Shown in pieces: positions 7,817 through 18,415 of a DNA stretch of 43,223 nucleotides (its first letter is position 1; every line of letters begins with the position of its first letter). The DNA is from Rhodobiaceae bacterium (GTDB lineage: Bacteria > Pseudomonadota > Alphaproteobacteria > Rhizobiales > TMED25): assembly GCA_018651345.1 (NCBI GenBank), contig JABIEF010000012.1:1-43223 (forward strand). The letters are read 5' to 3'. The notes beneath the pieces are model-generated. The model was not told the origin of the DNA, did not search any database, and worked only from the letters and a program-made list of their open reading frames with translations. The translations under genes and the position numbers were made by a program.

Positions 7817-9016
7817 TTAAACAATTCCTCTGTTTTTATAATCATCTAAAGTATTATCATCTATACCAATGCTTTCTAGTATTTCTTTTGTATCTGCACC
7901 TAAAAGAGGCGGTGCAAGATCTACTGTTGCTGGCGTATCTGAAAATCTATATGGAACACCCAGCATTTTTAAAGTCCCAGCGACAGGATGCTCAATCTCA
8001 ACAACCATATCGTTTGCCAATGTCTGCTCGTCTTTTAAAGCATTCTCTACTGTATTAACCATACTGGCAGGGATATCAGATTCTAATAGCTTTTTGATCC
8101 ACTCTTCAGAAGTTTTTGTGCCAATGACGTCCTGTATTTCTTGATCGATAATATCTCTATTTACAACTCTATCTGCATTCTTAATAAACCTATCGTCTTG
8201 CGCCCACTCAGGTCTACCTAAACAAATGGATAGTCTAACAAATTGTGTATCATTACCAACGGCGACAGCTATGCTGCCATCAGACGCTTCAAATGTTCTG
8301 TAAGGAACAATATTCGGATGTCCATTGCCGAATCTTCGAGCAGGCTTTCCGCTAACTAAATTATTTGCAGCCACGTTGATTAACATAGATATACTGGTTG
8401 CATAAAGACTAGTTTCAACTTTTTGACCTTTCCCAGTATCATTTCTTGCATTAAGTGCACCTAATATTCCGATAGTCGCATTCATTCCAGTACAAACATC
8501 AACAAGAGCCACGCCTACCTTAGTTGGAGCTCCATTTTGATCCCCGGTTATACTCATCAAACCACTTTCTGCTTGAAGAAGAAAATCATAGCCGGGTCTT
8601 GCCCCTCTTGGCCCCTTGCCACCATACCCTGTAATCTGACAATGAACCAGTTGTGGAGATTCTTTCTCTCGCCATTCTTTTGTAATTCCAAATTTTTCTA
8701 ATGTTCCAAATTTAAAATTCTCTATTAATACATCAGATTGGGTTAGAAGTTTTTTTAAAATTTCTTGCCCTTCTTTTGATTTTAAATCCAGTGTTATGCT
8801 TTTCTTGTTTCTGTTAATACCTAAAAAATAAGCTGCTTCACTCCCTGCAAAAGGAGGGCCCCATGATCGTGTATCGTCACCTTTTCCAGGTTGCTCAACT
8901 TTAATAACCTCAGCACCCATATCTCCTAAATTCATAGTACAATATGGTCCTGCTAAAATTCTGCTTAAATCAAGAACCTTTATTCCAGATAAAGGGCCCG
9001 TCCTATTATTTTTCAT
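7817..9016 (-). CDS. Family III (CaiB/BaiF-type) CoA-transferase
   Basis: This is a 399-residue enzyme with the opening GIKVLDLSRILAGPYCTM, GDMGAEVIKVEQPGKGD, and the catalytic aspartate Asp173 in GVALVDVCTGMNA, equivalent to Asp169 of formyl-CoA transferase. The FNxRHPxxxPY-like contact is present as RRFGNGHPNIVPYRTF. The family moves CoA between acids such as formate/oxalate, carnitine/crotonobetaine, succinate/mesaconate or itaconate. The succinyl-CoA:mesaconate or itaconate type would match this length. The substrate is unassigned. It lies 13 bp after the crotonase gene and 30 bp before the alpha subunit. Confidence 0.93.
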   Translation of the reverse strand: MKNNRTGPLSGIKVLDLSRILAGPYCTMNLGDMGAEVIKVEQPGKGDDTRSWGPPFAGSEAAYFLGINRNKKSITLDLKSKEGQEILKKLLTQSDVLIENFKFGTLEKFGITKEWREKESPQLVHCQITGYGGKGPRGARPGYDFLLQAESGLMSITGDQNGAPTKVGVALVDVCTGMNATIGILGALNARNDTGKGQKVETSLYATSISMLINVAANNLVSGKPARRFGNGHPNIVPYRTFEASDGSIAVAVGNDTQFVRLSICLGRPEWAQDDRFIKNADRVVNRDIIDQEIQDVIGTKTSEEWIKKLLESDIPASMVNTVENALKDEQTLANDMVVEIEHPVAGTLKMLGVPYRFSDTPATVDLAPPLLGADTKEILESIGIDDNTLDDYKNRGIV

Positions 9017-9029
9017 ACTAACAGTCTTT

Positions 9030-9899
9030 CTATTTTACTGGTCTCTCATTTTCATTATTGTCGATACCATCTAGATAGTTTTCAACATTCTCTTTGTTCA
9101 TTTCACGGAATTTTTGGAAATCTGGTTTTCTTTTTTCTAAAAATGCATTCATACCTTCCATGCATTCGTCAGTACCCCAAACATGTGCAAGTAATTCCAT
9201 TCCATGCTGCCATGAAGCATATAATGCATCTGAATCATGATTTAATGACTTTTTAACCATTCTAATAGTTTGTCCACTTCTCTCGATCATGCCTTCACAC
9301 CATTTTTGTGTTTCTGACTCTAAATCTGCCTTAGGAACAACTCTATTGATTAAACCAATATTAACAGCTTCTTGAGCTGTAAATCTTCTTGCCATAAAAA
9401 TCATCTCTTTTGCTAATCTTGATCCAATAAGCTGTGGCAAGTATTGTGTTGCTCCTACAGTTGGGCAAGCACCTACAACTGCGCCACTTTGTCCAAATAC
9501 TGCATCATCAGCCGCAATCACTAAATCACACCATAAAGCTAATTCATGGCCACCACCCATGCAATATCCGTGTACCATCGCAACAACAGGAATTGGTATT
9601 CCTCTACAAGCCATTGCTAAGCCCAACATACGGTCATTCCAGTGTGCTGCATTTTGCCAATCGATTCTCATCATTGCATGGAAATCTCCACCCGCAGAGA
9701 AAGCTTTATCACCTGCACCACGAATAACGACACAAACAATTGAAGGATCGTTTCTTGTAGACAGAACTGCATCACGCATTTCATCTAATGTTTGTTCTCT
9801 AAAAGCATTCCTTACTTCTGGTCTGTTAATAGATATCCATGCAACTTTATTTTTAATTTCAAATAATATTTCTTTATATTCTCCACCGGCTTTCGTCAT
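9030..9899 (-). CDS. Crotonase-fold enzyme of the MenB/BadI-like branch
   Basis: This is a 289-residue crotonase. Oxyanion-hole segments are FSAGGDFHAM (about 67-76) and HGYCMGGGHELALWCD (110-125). Glu119 is at the place of Glu144 of rat enoyl-CoA hydratase, but the second catalytic glutamate (Glu164) is replaced by Gly139 in VFGQSG. That FGQ(S/T)G pattern, the ADLESETQKWCEGM tail and the LARRFTAQEA-like region are typical of MenB (dihydroxynaphthoyl-CoA synthase) and BadI (2-ketocyclohexanecarboxyl-CoA hydrolase). The Ser/Asp pair of MenB (GSFDGG) is changed to GACPTV. It may be a C-C bond-cleaving or ring-opening hydrolase, or a hydratase of unusual type. AAAGGA precedes the ATG by six bases. 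Confidence 0.87.
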   Translation of the reverse strand: MTKAGGEYKEILFEIKNKVAWISINRPEVRNAFREQTLDEMRDAVLSTRNDPSIVCVVIRGAGDKAFSAGGDFHAMMRIDWQNAAHWNDRMLGLAMACRGIPIPVVAMVHGYCMGGGHELALWCDLVIAADDAVFGQSGAVVGACPTVGATQYLPQLIGSRLAKEMIFMARRFTAQEAVNIGLINRVVPKADLESETQKWCEGMIERSGQTIRMVKKSLNHDSDALYASWQHGMELLAHVWGTDECMEGMNAFLEKRKPDFQKFREMNKENVENYLDGIDNNENERPVK

Positions 9900-9959
9900 T
9901 TCATTTCCTTTAGTGTTTATGTTAATTATATAATTTTAATAAATTCATCCAAAATATTT

Positions 9960-10403
9960 TTATTGTTTTTTAGCAGGCTCTTCTATTTCAATCAAGGCTC
10001 CATTTGTTTCAGATGGATGTATGAAATATAAATTTCTTCCATGATGTCCTTTCGTTGGTTTGTTTAGCACATTTAATTGATTAGAAACCGATCTGTCGTA
10101 AGAAGAGTTAATATCATTTGTAACTATACAATAGTGATGGATGCCGCCTTTAGGGTTCCTCGCAAGAAATTTATTTATTGGCGATTTATCATTTAATGGC
10201 TCCATCAGCTCTATTTTAACATTTCCCAAAGATAAATATGCAATTCTAATTCCTTGCTGTTCAACAACTTTAATATCCGAAGCCAGCATTCCAAATATGC
10301 GTTGATAATTATTTATGGCAATTTCAAGATTTGGCACAGCATGACCTATGTGATCAATCTCTATTGCCGGTATTAAAGATTCTTCTTTTAATTCTTCGTT
10401 CAT
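9960..10403 (-). CDS. VOC-family protein similar to methylmalonyl-CoA epimerase
   Basis: This is a 147-residue protein with two glyoxalase-type beta-alpha-beta modules. Likely metal ligands are His18 (EIDHIGHAV), Glu65 (VKIELMEPL), His90 (GGIHHYCIV) and Glu139 (ALIEIEEP), the arrangement seen in methylmalonyl-CoA epimerase, where the second ligand is usually Gln. The enzyme would flip the configuration at an alpha carbon of a 2-substituted malonyl-CoA. It is first in the CoA operon rather than beside methylmalonyl-CoA mutase, so another VOC activity such as a lyase or isomerase on a related CoA ester cannot be excluded. AGAGGA is found upstream at long spacing. Confidence 0.83.
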   Translation of the reverse strand: MNEELKEESLIPAIEIDHIGHAVPNLEIAINNYQRIFGMLASDIKVVEQQGIRIAYLSLGNVKIELMEPLNDKSPINKFLARNPKGGIHHYCIVTNDINSSYDRSVSNQLNVLNKPTKGHHGRNLYFIHPSETNGALIEIEEPAKKQ

Positions 10404-10540
10404 TCTAAATTATTCCTCTAAATATAAATTTAAAACCTTATTTAATTGTATGTTCATAAGTCTAAAATATTTAAATATAAACCGAAAATATATAAAAAAC
10501 ATTTTACATATTATTAATTAATGATAATTATACAAAAAAA

Positions 10541-10555
10541 GTATATATTATATAC
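10541..10555. promoter_or_regulatory. 15 bp palindrome in a divergent promoter region, candidate operator
   Basis: GTATATA-T-TATATAC is a perfect inverted repeat around one central base. It lies 34 bp before the SMP-30 start and 138 bp before the CoA-operon start. Its TATA-like content means it may also hold the -10 region of the plus-strand promoter. GTATAC-type palindromes are common for GntR-family operators, but no regulator gene lies nearby, so this is a weak inference. Confidence 0.35.
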
Positions 10556-10578
10556 AGTTAGTAATAAGATAAATGCCT

Positions 10579-10583
10579 AGGAG
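10579..10583 (+). promoter_or_regulatory. Strong Shine-Dalgarno site of the SMP-30 gene
   Basis: AGGAG stands five bases before the ATG at 10589. Most genes in this window have weak or no such site, so strong initiation is likely here and the start is well fixed. Confidence 0.75.
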
Positions 10584-10588
10584 ATCCA

Positions 10589-11509
10589 ATGTTGAACCCT
10601 TTTAAACACCCTGAACTAATAAAAGCAGAGATATTTACAGAATTACCAGAAAAATATAGAAATACAACACAGACAGCTTGGTCAAATCCAAATAGACAAG
10701 GTGCAACGGTAAATCAATTCCTTGAAGGTCCATCATTCGATAGAAAAGGTAATTTATATGTAACAGATATTCCCTTTGGTAGAATTTTTAAAATCACACC
10801 GGACGGAGAATGGGATATTGTTTGTGAATATGACGGTTGGCCAAATGGTTTAAAATTTCATAAAGATGGATCAGCTTATATTGCTTGCTACAAACAGGGT
10901 CTAATGAAATTAGATGTTAATTCTGGAAAAATAGAGCCTTTGATAGATACAATGTACTCAGAGGGATTTAAAGGTTTAAATGATCTTCATTTTACATCAA
11001 ACGGGGACTTGTATTTTACTGATCAAGGCCAAACTGGCATAATTGATCCAACTGGTAGAGTCTTTAGATTAACAAAAGATGGTCAACTACATAAGTTAGT
11101 AACAAATGCTCCAAGTCCAAATGGAATTACAGTTAATAACGCCGAGAATCAGGTTTACGTTGCGATTACAAGATCACAACAAATATGGCGTTTACCTCTT
11201 ATGGCAGATAATAGCGTTAGTAAAAGTGGTGTAGCTATTCAATTGTCAGGGGGGCATGCAGGTCCTGATGGTCTTGAGATGGATTCTGAAGATGGAATGA
11301 TTGTTAATCATCTTGGTGTTGGTGTGTGGAGATTCGATAACAACTGTCTTCCAACTCATCTAATTTATACCGATGGACATAGCTTAATGACTAACACTGC
11401 CTTTGGTGGGCCAGATAAAAAAACATTGTATATTACGGACTCTATGAACGGTAGAATTATGAAAGCAAATCTTCCTGTGGCAGGCAAAACATTGTATGGA
11501 TTATCTTAA
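10589..11509 (+). CDS. SMP-30/gluconolactonase-family beta-propeller protein
   Basis: This is a 306-residue six-bladed propeller of the SMP-30/regucalcin/gluconolactonase family. Repeated blade motifs are GPSFDRKGNLYVTD, GWPNGLKFHKDGSAYIA, GLNDLHFTSNGDLYFTDQG, PSPNGITVNNAENQVYVA and GPDGLEMDSEDGMIV. Likely divalent-metal ligands are Glu46 (EGPSF), the Asn in PSPNGIT and the Asp in GPDGLEM. Such enzymes open sugar lactones or hydrolyse related esters. It has no obvious signal peptide, so it is probably cytoplasmic. It is followed after 18 bp by an M24-fold gene on the same strand, and is divergent from the CoA operon, so the two sets may share control. Confidence 0.9.
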   Translation: MLNPFKHPELIKAEIFTELPEKYRNTTQTAWSNPNRQGATVNQFLEGPSFDRKGNLYVTDIPFGRIFKITPDGEWDIVCEYDGWPNGLKFHKDGSAYIACYKQGLMKLDVNSGKIEPLIDTMYSEGFKGLNDLHFTSNGDLYFTDQGQTGIIDPTGRVFRLTKDGQLHKLVTNAPSPNGITVNNAENQVYVAITRSQQIWRLPLMADNSVSKSGVAIQLSGGHAGPDGLEMDSEDGMIVNHLGVGVWRFDNNCLPTHLIYTDGHSLMTNTAFGGPDKKTLYITDSMNGRIMKANLPVAGKTLYGLS

Positions 11510-11527
11510 AAAGAAACATAGAAATAC

Positions 11528-12733
11528 ATGAACAATATTAACTATTTAAATAAAATTGGAGAAAGAGAACTTCAACTATTAAATAGTGACTATCCAAAAT
11601 TTTCATCAACAGAGTATGAAAATAGACGTACTTTATTTGAAAGCGCCATGTTGAAAAATGGTACGGATGAAATTTCTGATGCAATTATATATGAGGCAGG
11701 AAATTCTGGATCTGCTATACAATGGTTAACAGGATGGCCAGTCACGCAAGAAGCTTTATTACATATCAGACGTGGTGAAAAACTAAAGTTATATATTGAA
11801 CATTATAATCATCTTCCAATGGCTGAAATCCTTGTCCATAAAAATGTAGAGGTTATTTGGGGGGAAAGAAGCCTATCAAATAAAATCATATCTAATATAA
11901 TTTCAACTACACCAAGAATAAAATCAACTCTTGGTGTAGTTGGAAGGCTAAGTATTAATATGCATAATCTTATAAATGCTGTCCCTATACAAATATTAGA
12001 TATGAATAAAAATTATACATCAATGAGATTAATTAAAAGCGAAGAAGAGCTGTCTTGGATTAAAATTGGTGCAGCTATGACAGATAATGGAATTTCTTCG
12101 ATGGTTAACAATATTAAACCTGGACTAACACAGCATGAACTTTCTCATGCTACCCAAAGCGCATACATTCCTTTAGGAGGGCATAAAGTTATAAATTTCT
12201 TTGGGATTACCTCAATGGATAATCCAAATAATTGTGTGCCTTCACAGTTCACTTCAAATCAAAAACTTAAGAAAAATGATGTTATTTCAACTGAGATAAG
12301 CGCTCACTACTGGAATTATCCAGGACAAATCTTAAGAACTATTTCAATTGGACCAATGACAAATATCTACAAAGATCTTCATACAATTGCCGATGAAGTC
12401 TTTTCAAATATTAGAAATTTACTAAAAGACGGAACACATGCTTCTGAAATCATAGAGGCTTCAAAAATTATTGAAAAAAATGGATATAGTATTTGGGATG
12501 ATTTAATCCATGGCTATGGTGGTGGTTATCTTCCTCCAGTTTTAGGCACGACCAGCAGACCAGCAGATAACAATATAGATTTTGTATTGAAAGAAGGGAT
12601 GACTGTTGTTTTGCAGCCAAATATAATTACACAAGACCATAAATCTGGGGTACAAACTGGTGAATTACTGCTAATAAAAAAAGATTCGTGTGAACGATTA
12701 CACAATTATCCGACCGGAGCTATTGAGCTATAA
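11528..12733 (+). CDS. M24-fold (creatinase/aminopeptidase P-like) protein lacking metal ligands
   Basis: This 401-residue protein has an N-terminal creatinase-like domain (about 1-165) followed by the pita-bread domain. At the sites where metallopeptidases of this fold carry Asp, Asp, His, Glu, Glu, it reads ISTEISAHYW (Glu instead of the first Asp), YPGQILRT (Gln at the second), LIHGYGGGY (His328 kept), VVLQPN (Gln instead of Glu) and VQTGELLL (the last Glu shifted or lost). Creatinase has the same fold without metal, so this may be a metal-free amidinohydrolase-like enzyme rather than a peptidase. It is 18 bp after the SMP-30 gene and its stop is only 3 bp from the convergent gyrB stop. 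Confidence 0.8.
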   Translation: MNNINYLNKIGERELQLLNSDYPKFSSTEYENRRTLFESAMLKNGTDEISDAIIYEAGNSGSAIQWLTGWPVTQEALLHIRRGEKLKLYIEHYNHLPMAEILVHKNVEVIWGERSLSNKIISNIISTTPRIKSTLGVVGRLSINMHNLINAVPIQILDMNKNYTSMRLIKSEEELSWIKIGAAMTDNGISSMVNNIKPGLTQHELSHATQSAYIPLGGHKVINFFGITSMDNPNNCVPSQFTSNQKLKKNDVISTEISAHYWNYPGQILRTISIGPMTNIYKDLHTIADEVFSNIRNLLKDGTHASEIIEASKIIEKNGYSIWDDLIHGYGGGYLPPVLGTTSRPADNNIDFVLKEGMTVVLQPNIITQDHKSGVQTGELLLIKKDSCERLHNYPTGAIEL

Positions 12734-12736
12734 TTT

Positions 12737-15196
<2,460 letters not shown>

Positions 15197-15260
15197 TCAT
15201 TTTAGTACTATCATGATTTATTATTGATTCTACAAGAATATAATGAGAAAACAATACTTA

Positions 15261-16430
15261 TTACAAAGATTTTATCGATCCGTCTGTAACCAGCTTAAAG
15301 GCAGCATGATCAGATATATAATTAAATAATTCTGCTTCAATTCCCGTGAACCAAACTTGAGCGTTTAAAGCAATTATCTCTTCATAAAGGTTATTAAGTC
15401 TCTTTGAATCTAAATGAGCCCCTATTTCATCTAGTAGCATAATTGGTGCGATACCATTATTTTTTTTCTTTGATATTCTTGCTTCCGCTAAGACTATTGA
15501 AATAAGAAGGTTTTTTTGCTCACCTGTAGAACAATTCTCTGCTTCAATTCCTGTTGTACCGTGAAATAAAGTAAAGTCGGTGCGATGAGGACCGTTTGTT
15601 GTTCTTCCAACCCTTCTATCGCTATTCCTCGACTCGAATAACTCACTTATAAAAACCTTTTCAAGATCTGTAGCAGATATTTCATTAAGAGCAGATTCAT
15701 ATTTTCCATTTATAGAAATAATCGCAGGTGGAAATACACTGTGTTGCTTTCTTGAAATAATTTCTTCATTCAATATTTTAATAGCTACCACCCTTGCAGA
15801 AGCAATTGCCACTCCATACTCAGACATCTGCATCTCTATTGAATCTATCCACTTATCATTATTATTCGAACTAAATAATAGGCTATTTCTTTGAGCCATT
15901 GCTTTTTCATATTTACCTAAATTTATCCTATGATGAGGATCTATTGATATTACGAGTCTGTCTAGAAATTTTCTCCTATCGCTTGAAGACCCTATAAATA
16001 AGCGATCCATTACTGGTGTAAGAGAAATAAATTGTACATGACTAGAAAAAAACGAAGGGCTTCCAACAAACGATCCGTCCAATCTACATTGTCTTCTTTT
16101 TCCATCTGTAATTTGTTCTTTTGTTATACCAGTACCAACTCTTACCATACCATTAATCCCATTTAATTCAGAGAATACAGACCACCCCCCTTGCCCATCT
16201 TTTCTTGCATAATCTGATGTTGAGGCAGCTCTGATACCCCTTCCTGGACTAAGTAATGAGATTGCTTCTAAGATATTTGTTTTCCCTGCACCGTTGTTTC
16301 CAATGAGCACAATAAATTTTTTATTTATCTCAATAGACGTATATTTATAATTTCGGAAATCTGTTAAAATAAGCTTTTTGATATCTGCGCCAATAAATTT
16401 GGGGTGTTTATTTTGATCACTAGAAATCAT
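15261..16430 (-). CDS. recF: DNA replication and repair protein RecF
   Basis: This is an ABC-type ATPase that loads RecA at gaps with RecO and RecR. From the ATG at 16430 it has 389 residues. Walker A is IGNNGAGKTNILEA (44-51 for the core), the ABC signature is STGEQKNLL (starting at about 301), and Walker B is IMLLDEIGAHLD (330-335 for the core). The N-terminal LILTDFRNY motif is typical. A frame extending to a TTG at 16466 exists, but those 12 residues do not belong to the family and AAGGA would then lie inside the gene. It is placed between grpE and gyrB without dnaN, which is unusual. Confidence 0.95.
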   Translation of the reverse strand: MISSDQNKHPKFIGADIKKLILTDFRNYKYTSIEINKKFIVLIGNNGAGKTNILEAISLLSPGRGIRAASTSDYARKDGQGGWSVFSELNGINGMVRVGTGITKEQITDGKRRQCRLDGSFVGSPSFFSSHVQFISLTPVMDRLFIGSSSDRRKFLDRLVISIDPHHRINLGKYEKAMAQRNSLLFSSNNNDKWIDSIEMQMSEYGVAIASARVVAIKILNEEIISRKQHSVFPPAIISINGKYESALNEISATDLEKVFISELFESRNSDRRVGRTTNGPHRTDFTLFHGTTGIEAENCSTGEQKNLLISIVLAEARISKKKNNGIAPIMLLDEIGAHLDSKRLNNLYEEIIALNAQVWFTGIEAELFNYISDHAAFKLVTDGSIKSL

Positions 16431-16514
16431 TCTTTTACGATATATTATATATATCCTTAGGAGCAAATTAAATTAATATAAATAGAAAAAATAGCCTTAA
16501 TAAATCAATTAAAT

Positions 16515-17132
16515 TTATTTACCTTTACTAACACCAACCCTAGCAGGCCTTAATATCCTATCTTTTATTTTGTATCCAGGCTCAAGAACCTGAACAACTA
16601 TTCCAGTTTCAGCAGTTTCATCTGGAATTTCAAACATAGCCTCGTGATATACTGGGTCAAACTTTTCACCACTTGGATCAAATCTTTCAATACCGTGCCT
16701 TGTAAAGACTTGCTGAAGTTCCCTAGATGTAATTTCAATACCTGTTATGAGGTTACTTATAGCTTCGTTCTCTGGCAACTCAATGCCTTGGATAGAATTT
16801 AATGCTCGTTCAATATTATCACTAACGATTATAATCTCTCTTGAAAACTTTGAGATAGAGTATTTGCTAGCATCTTCTTTCTCTTTAAGGGCTCTTTTAC
16901 GAAGATTTTCCATCTCTGCTGCCATTCTTAAAATTCTATCGTTAGCCTCATCTAGCTCAACCTTTAATTCATCAAATATATTTACAAAATCTTTAACGTC
17001 TGTATCTAAATTTTCATCAGAGGAATCCTGTGTTTCAATATAAACCTCATCTTTTTCTATGAAATCTTCTGACAAAATTTCTTCGTTATTAGATTTATTA
17101 GATTTATTAGATTTATTTTTAGATGTGTCCAT
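16515..17132 (-). CDS. grpE: Nucleotide exchange factor GrpE
   Basis: This is a 205-residue cochaperone that releases ADP from DnaK. It has a disordered N-terminus (about 1-45), a long helical coiled-coil segment (about 50-105, with RILRMAAEMENLRKRALKE), and the C-terminal beta domain with HGIERFDPSGEKFDPVYHEA and the family end DRILRPARVGVSKGK. The N-terminus contains a Ser-Asn-Lys repeat made by a 9 bp DNA repeat. It is downstream of hrcA (81 bp), the usual heat-shock pair, but followed by recF rather than dnaK. Confidence 0.97.
   Translation of the reverse strand: MDTSKNKSNKSNKSNNEEILSEDFIEKDEVYIETQDSSDENLDTDVKDFVNIFDELKVELDEANDRILRMAAEMENLRKRALKEKEDASKYSISKFSREIIIVSDNIERALNSIQGIELPENEAISNLITGIEITSRELQQVFTRHGIERFDPSGEKFDPVYHEAMFEIPDETAETGIVVQVLEPGYKIKDRILRPARVGVSKGK
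17091..17117. repeat. Three tandem copies of a 9 bp unit inside grpE
   Basis: The unit AGATTTATT (plus strand) is repeated three times without change. It stays in frame and encodes Ser-Asn-Lys repeats near the GrpE N-terminus, a region likely to be unstructured. Gain or loss of a unit would not shift the frame. Confidence 0.9.
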
Positions 17133-17213
17133 GTCTACCTTTAATATAAATAAATTAACTAATTACAAAATGAGATATAATTATCTAATACATAAATGCA
17201 AATTTTAAAAGAG

Positions 17214-18272
17214 TTATCTGAGTATTTTTTCCATCATTTGAGCCGTATAATTAACCATTGGAATTACTCTAGCATAATTTAACCTAGTTGGACCAATTAC
17301 ACCAAGAACTCCAACGACCTTTTGGCTATTGTCTTTATATGGGGAAATTATGAGAGATGAACCTGAGAGCGAAAACAATTTGTTTTCAGATCCAATAAAA
17401 ATTCTTACTCCGTCGGCTTCTTCCGCCAAACCTAATAATTGAATAATGTCTTGTTTGTTTTCCAAATCATCAAATAAAACTTTAATTCTATCGATATTCT
17501 TTACATCTTCGGTATCCGAAATTAGATTAGATGCACCTCTAACTATTAATTGTTTTTCATTCAGATTATTACCATTACTCCAAACAGCCAGTCCGGCTGA
17601 TACTATTTCTGAGGTTGCCTTATCTATTTCTGATTTTTTGACGTTTAATTCTTTTTCTACACGACCCTTATATTCTTCTATTGTATATCCCCCAATATAA
17701 TGATTAAGATAATTAGTTGCTTCAGTGAGCGCTGACTGAGTTAAACCATCTGGTTTCTCTATAATTCTGTTTTCAACATTACCCTCAACATCAACCGTAA
17801 CAACTAAAGCTCTTTCTTTATCCAAAGAAACAAATTCAATGTGTTTGATAGCCTTAGTTATTTTTTTAGCTAGTACTATTCCTGCACAATTAGTGAGCCC
17901 AGACAACATTTCACTTGCCCTACCCAAAGCATCTTGAACACTTATATTTTTTAATTTAGCTTGTTCTTTTATTGCAGCTTGATCTATATCATTCAAATTT
18001 CCTATTTCAAGCATAGCATCTACAAAAAGCCTTAAACCTCCTTCAGTTGGTATCCTTCCGGCGCTTGTATGAGGTGAATAAATTAAACCCAGACCCTCTA
18101 AATCTTGCATAACATTTCTAATTGTTGCTGCAGACAACCCCATTTCATCAATTAATGATAGCGTCCTTGATCCTATTGGGTTACCCGTAGATAAATAAGT
18201 TTCAACAATTTTCTTAAAAATATCTCTGGACCTTAAATCCAAATTAATAATTTTAGATGCATTTGATTTCAT
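17214..18272 (-). CDS. hrcA: Heat-inducible transcription repressor HrcA
   Basis: This is a 352-residue repressor that binds CIRCE operators and depends on GroE for folding. The N-terminal winged helix (LDLRSRDIFKKIVETYLSTG, then IGSRTLS and GLSAATIRNVMQDLE) is followed by SPHTSAGRIPTEGGLRLFVD, the strongest family motif, and a GAF-like ligand domain to the end (VVGVLGVIGPTRLNYARVIP). It is divergent from rph over 143 bp and is the first gene of hrcA-grpE-recF-gyrB. I looked for a CIRCE repeat before it and found none, so it may not repress itself through that element. Confidence 0.97.
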   Translation of the reverse strand: MKSNASKIINLDLRSRDIFKKIVETYLSTGNPIGSRTLSLIDEMGLSAATIRNVMQDLEGLGLIYSPHTSAGRIPTEGGLRLFVDAMLEIGNLNDIDQAAIKEQAKLKNISVQDALGRASEMLSGLTNCAGIVLAKKITKAIKHIEFVSLDKERALVVTVDVEGNVENRIIEKPDGLTQSALTEATNYLNHYIGGYTIEEYKGRVEKELNVKKSEIDKATSEIVSAGLAVWSNGNNLNEKQLIVRGASNLISDTEDVKNIDRIKVLFDDLENKQDIIQLLGLAEEADGVRIFIGSENKLFSLSGSSLIISPYKDNSQKVVGVLGVIGPTRLNYARVIPMVNYTAQMMEKILR

Positions 18273-18415
18273 GATTACCAGTTATTGATATTTTTTTTAA
18301 TAATTTATCTTTTAAAAATAAATATTATCTATAGCCCTATTTTTATAGTATTCTACAATAAAATAAATATGATTATTCAACAGTATACAATTTAATATAA
18401 TTTTAAGGTTATAAA

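Noticed and set aside
9434-9933. Two plus-strand open frames of 97 and 124 codons opposite the crotonase gene
   Set aside because: They lie fully or mostly antisense to a well-supported crotonase gene, have no family motifs or ribosome binding sites, and their composition follows from the opposite strand.
16431-16466. Longer recF start at TTG 16466
   Set aside because: The added residues are not part of the RecF family N-terminus, and the ATG at 16430 gives the normal length.
18273-18415. CIRCE operator between hrcA and rph
   Set aside because: I searched for TTAGCACTC-N9-GAGTGCTAA or a close form and saw none in the gap.
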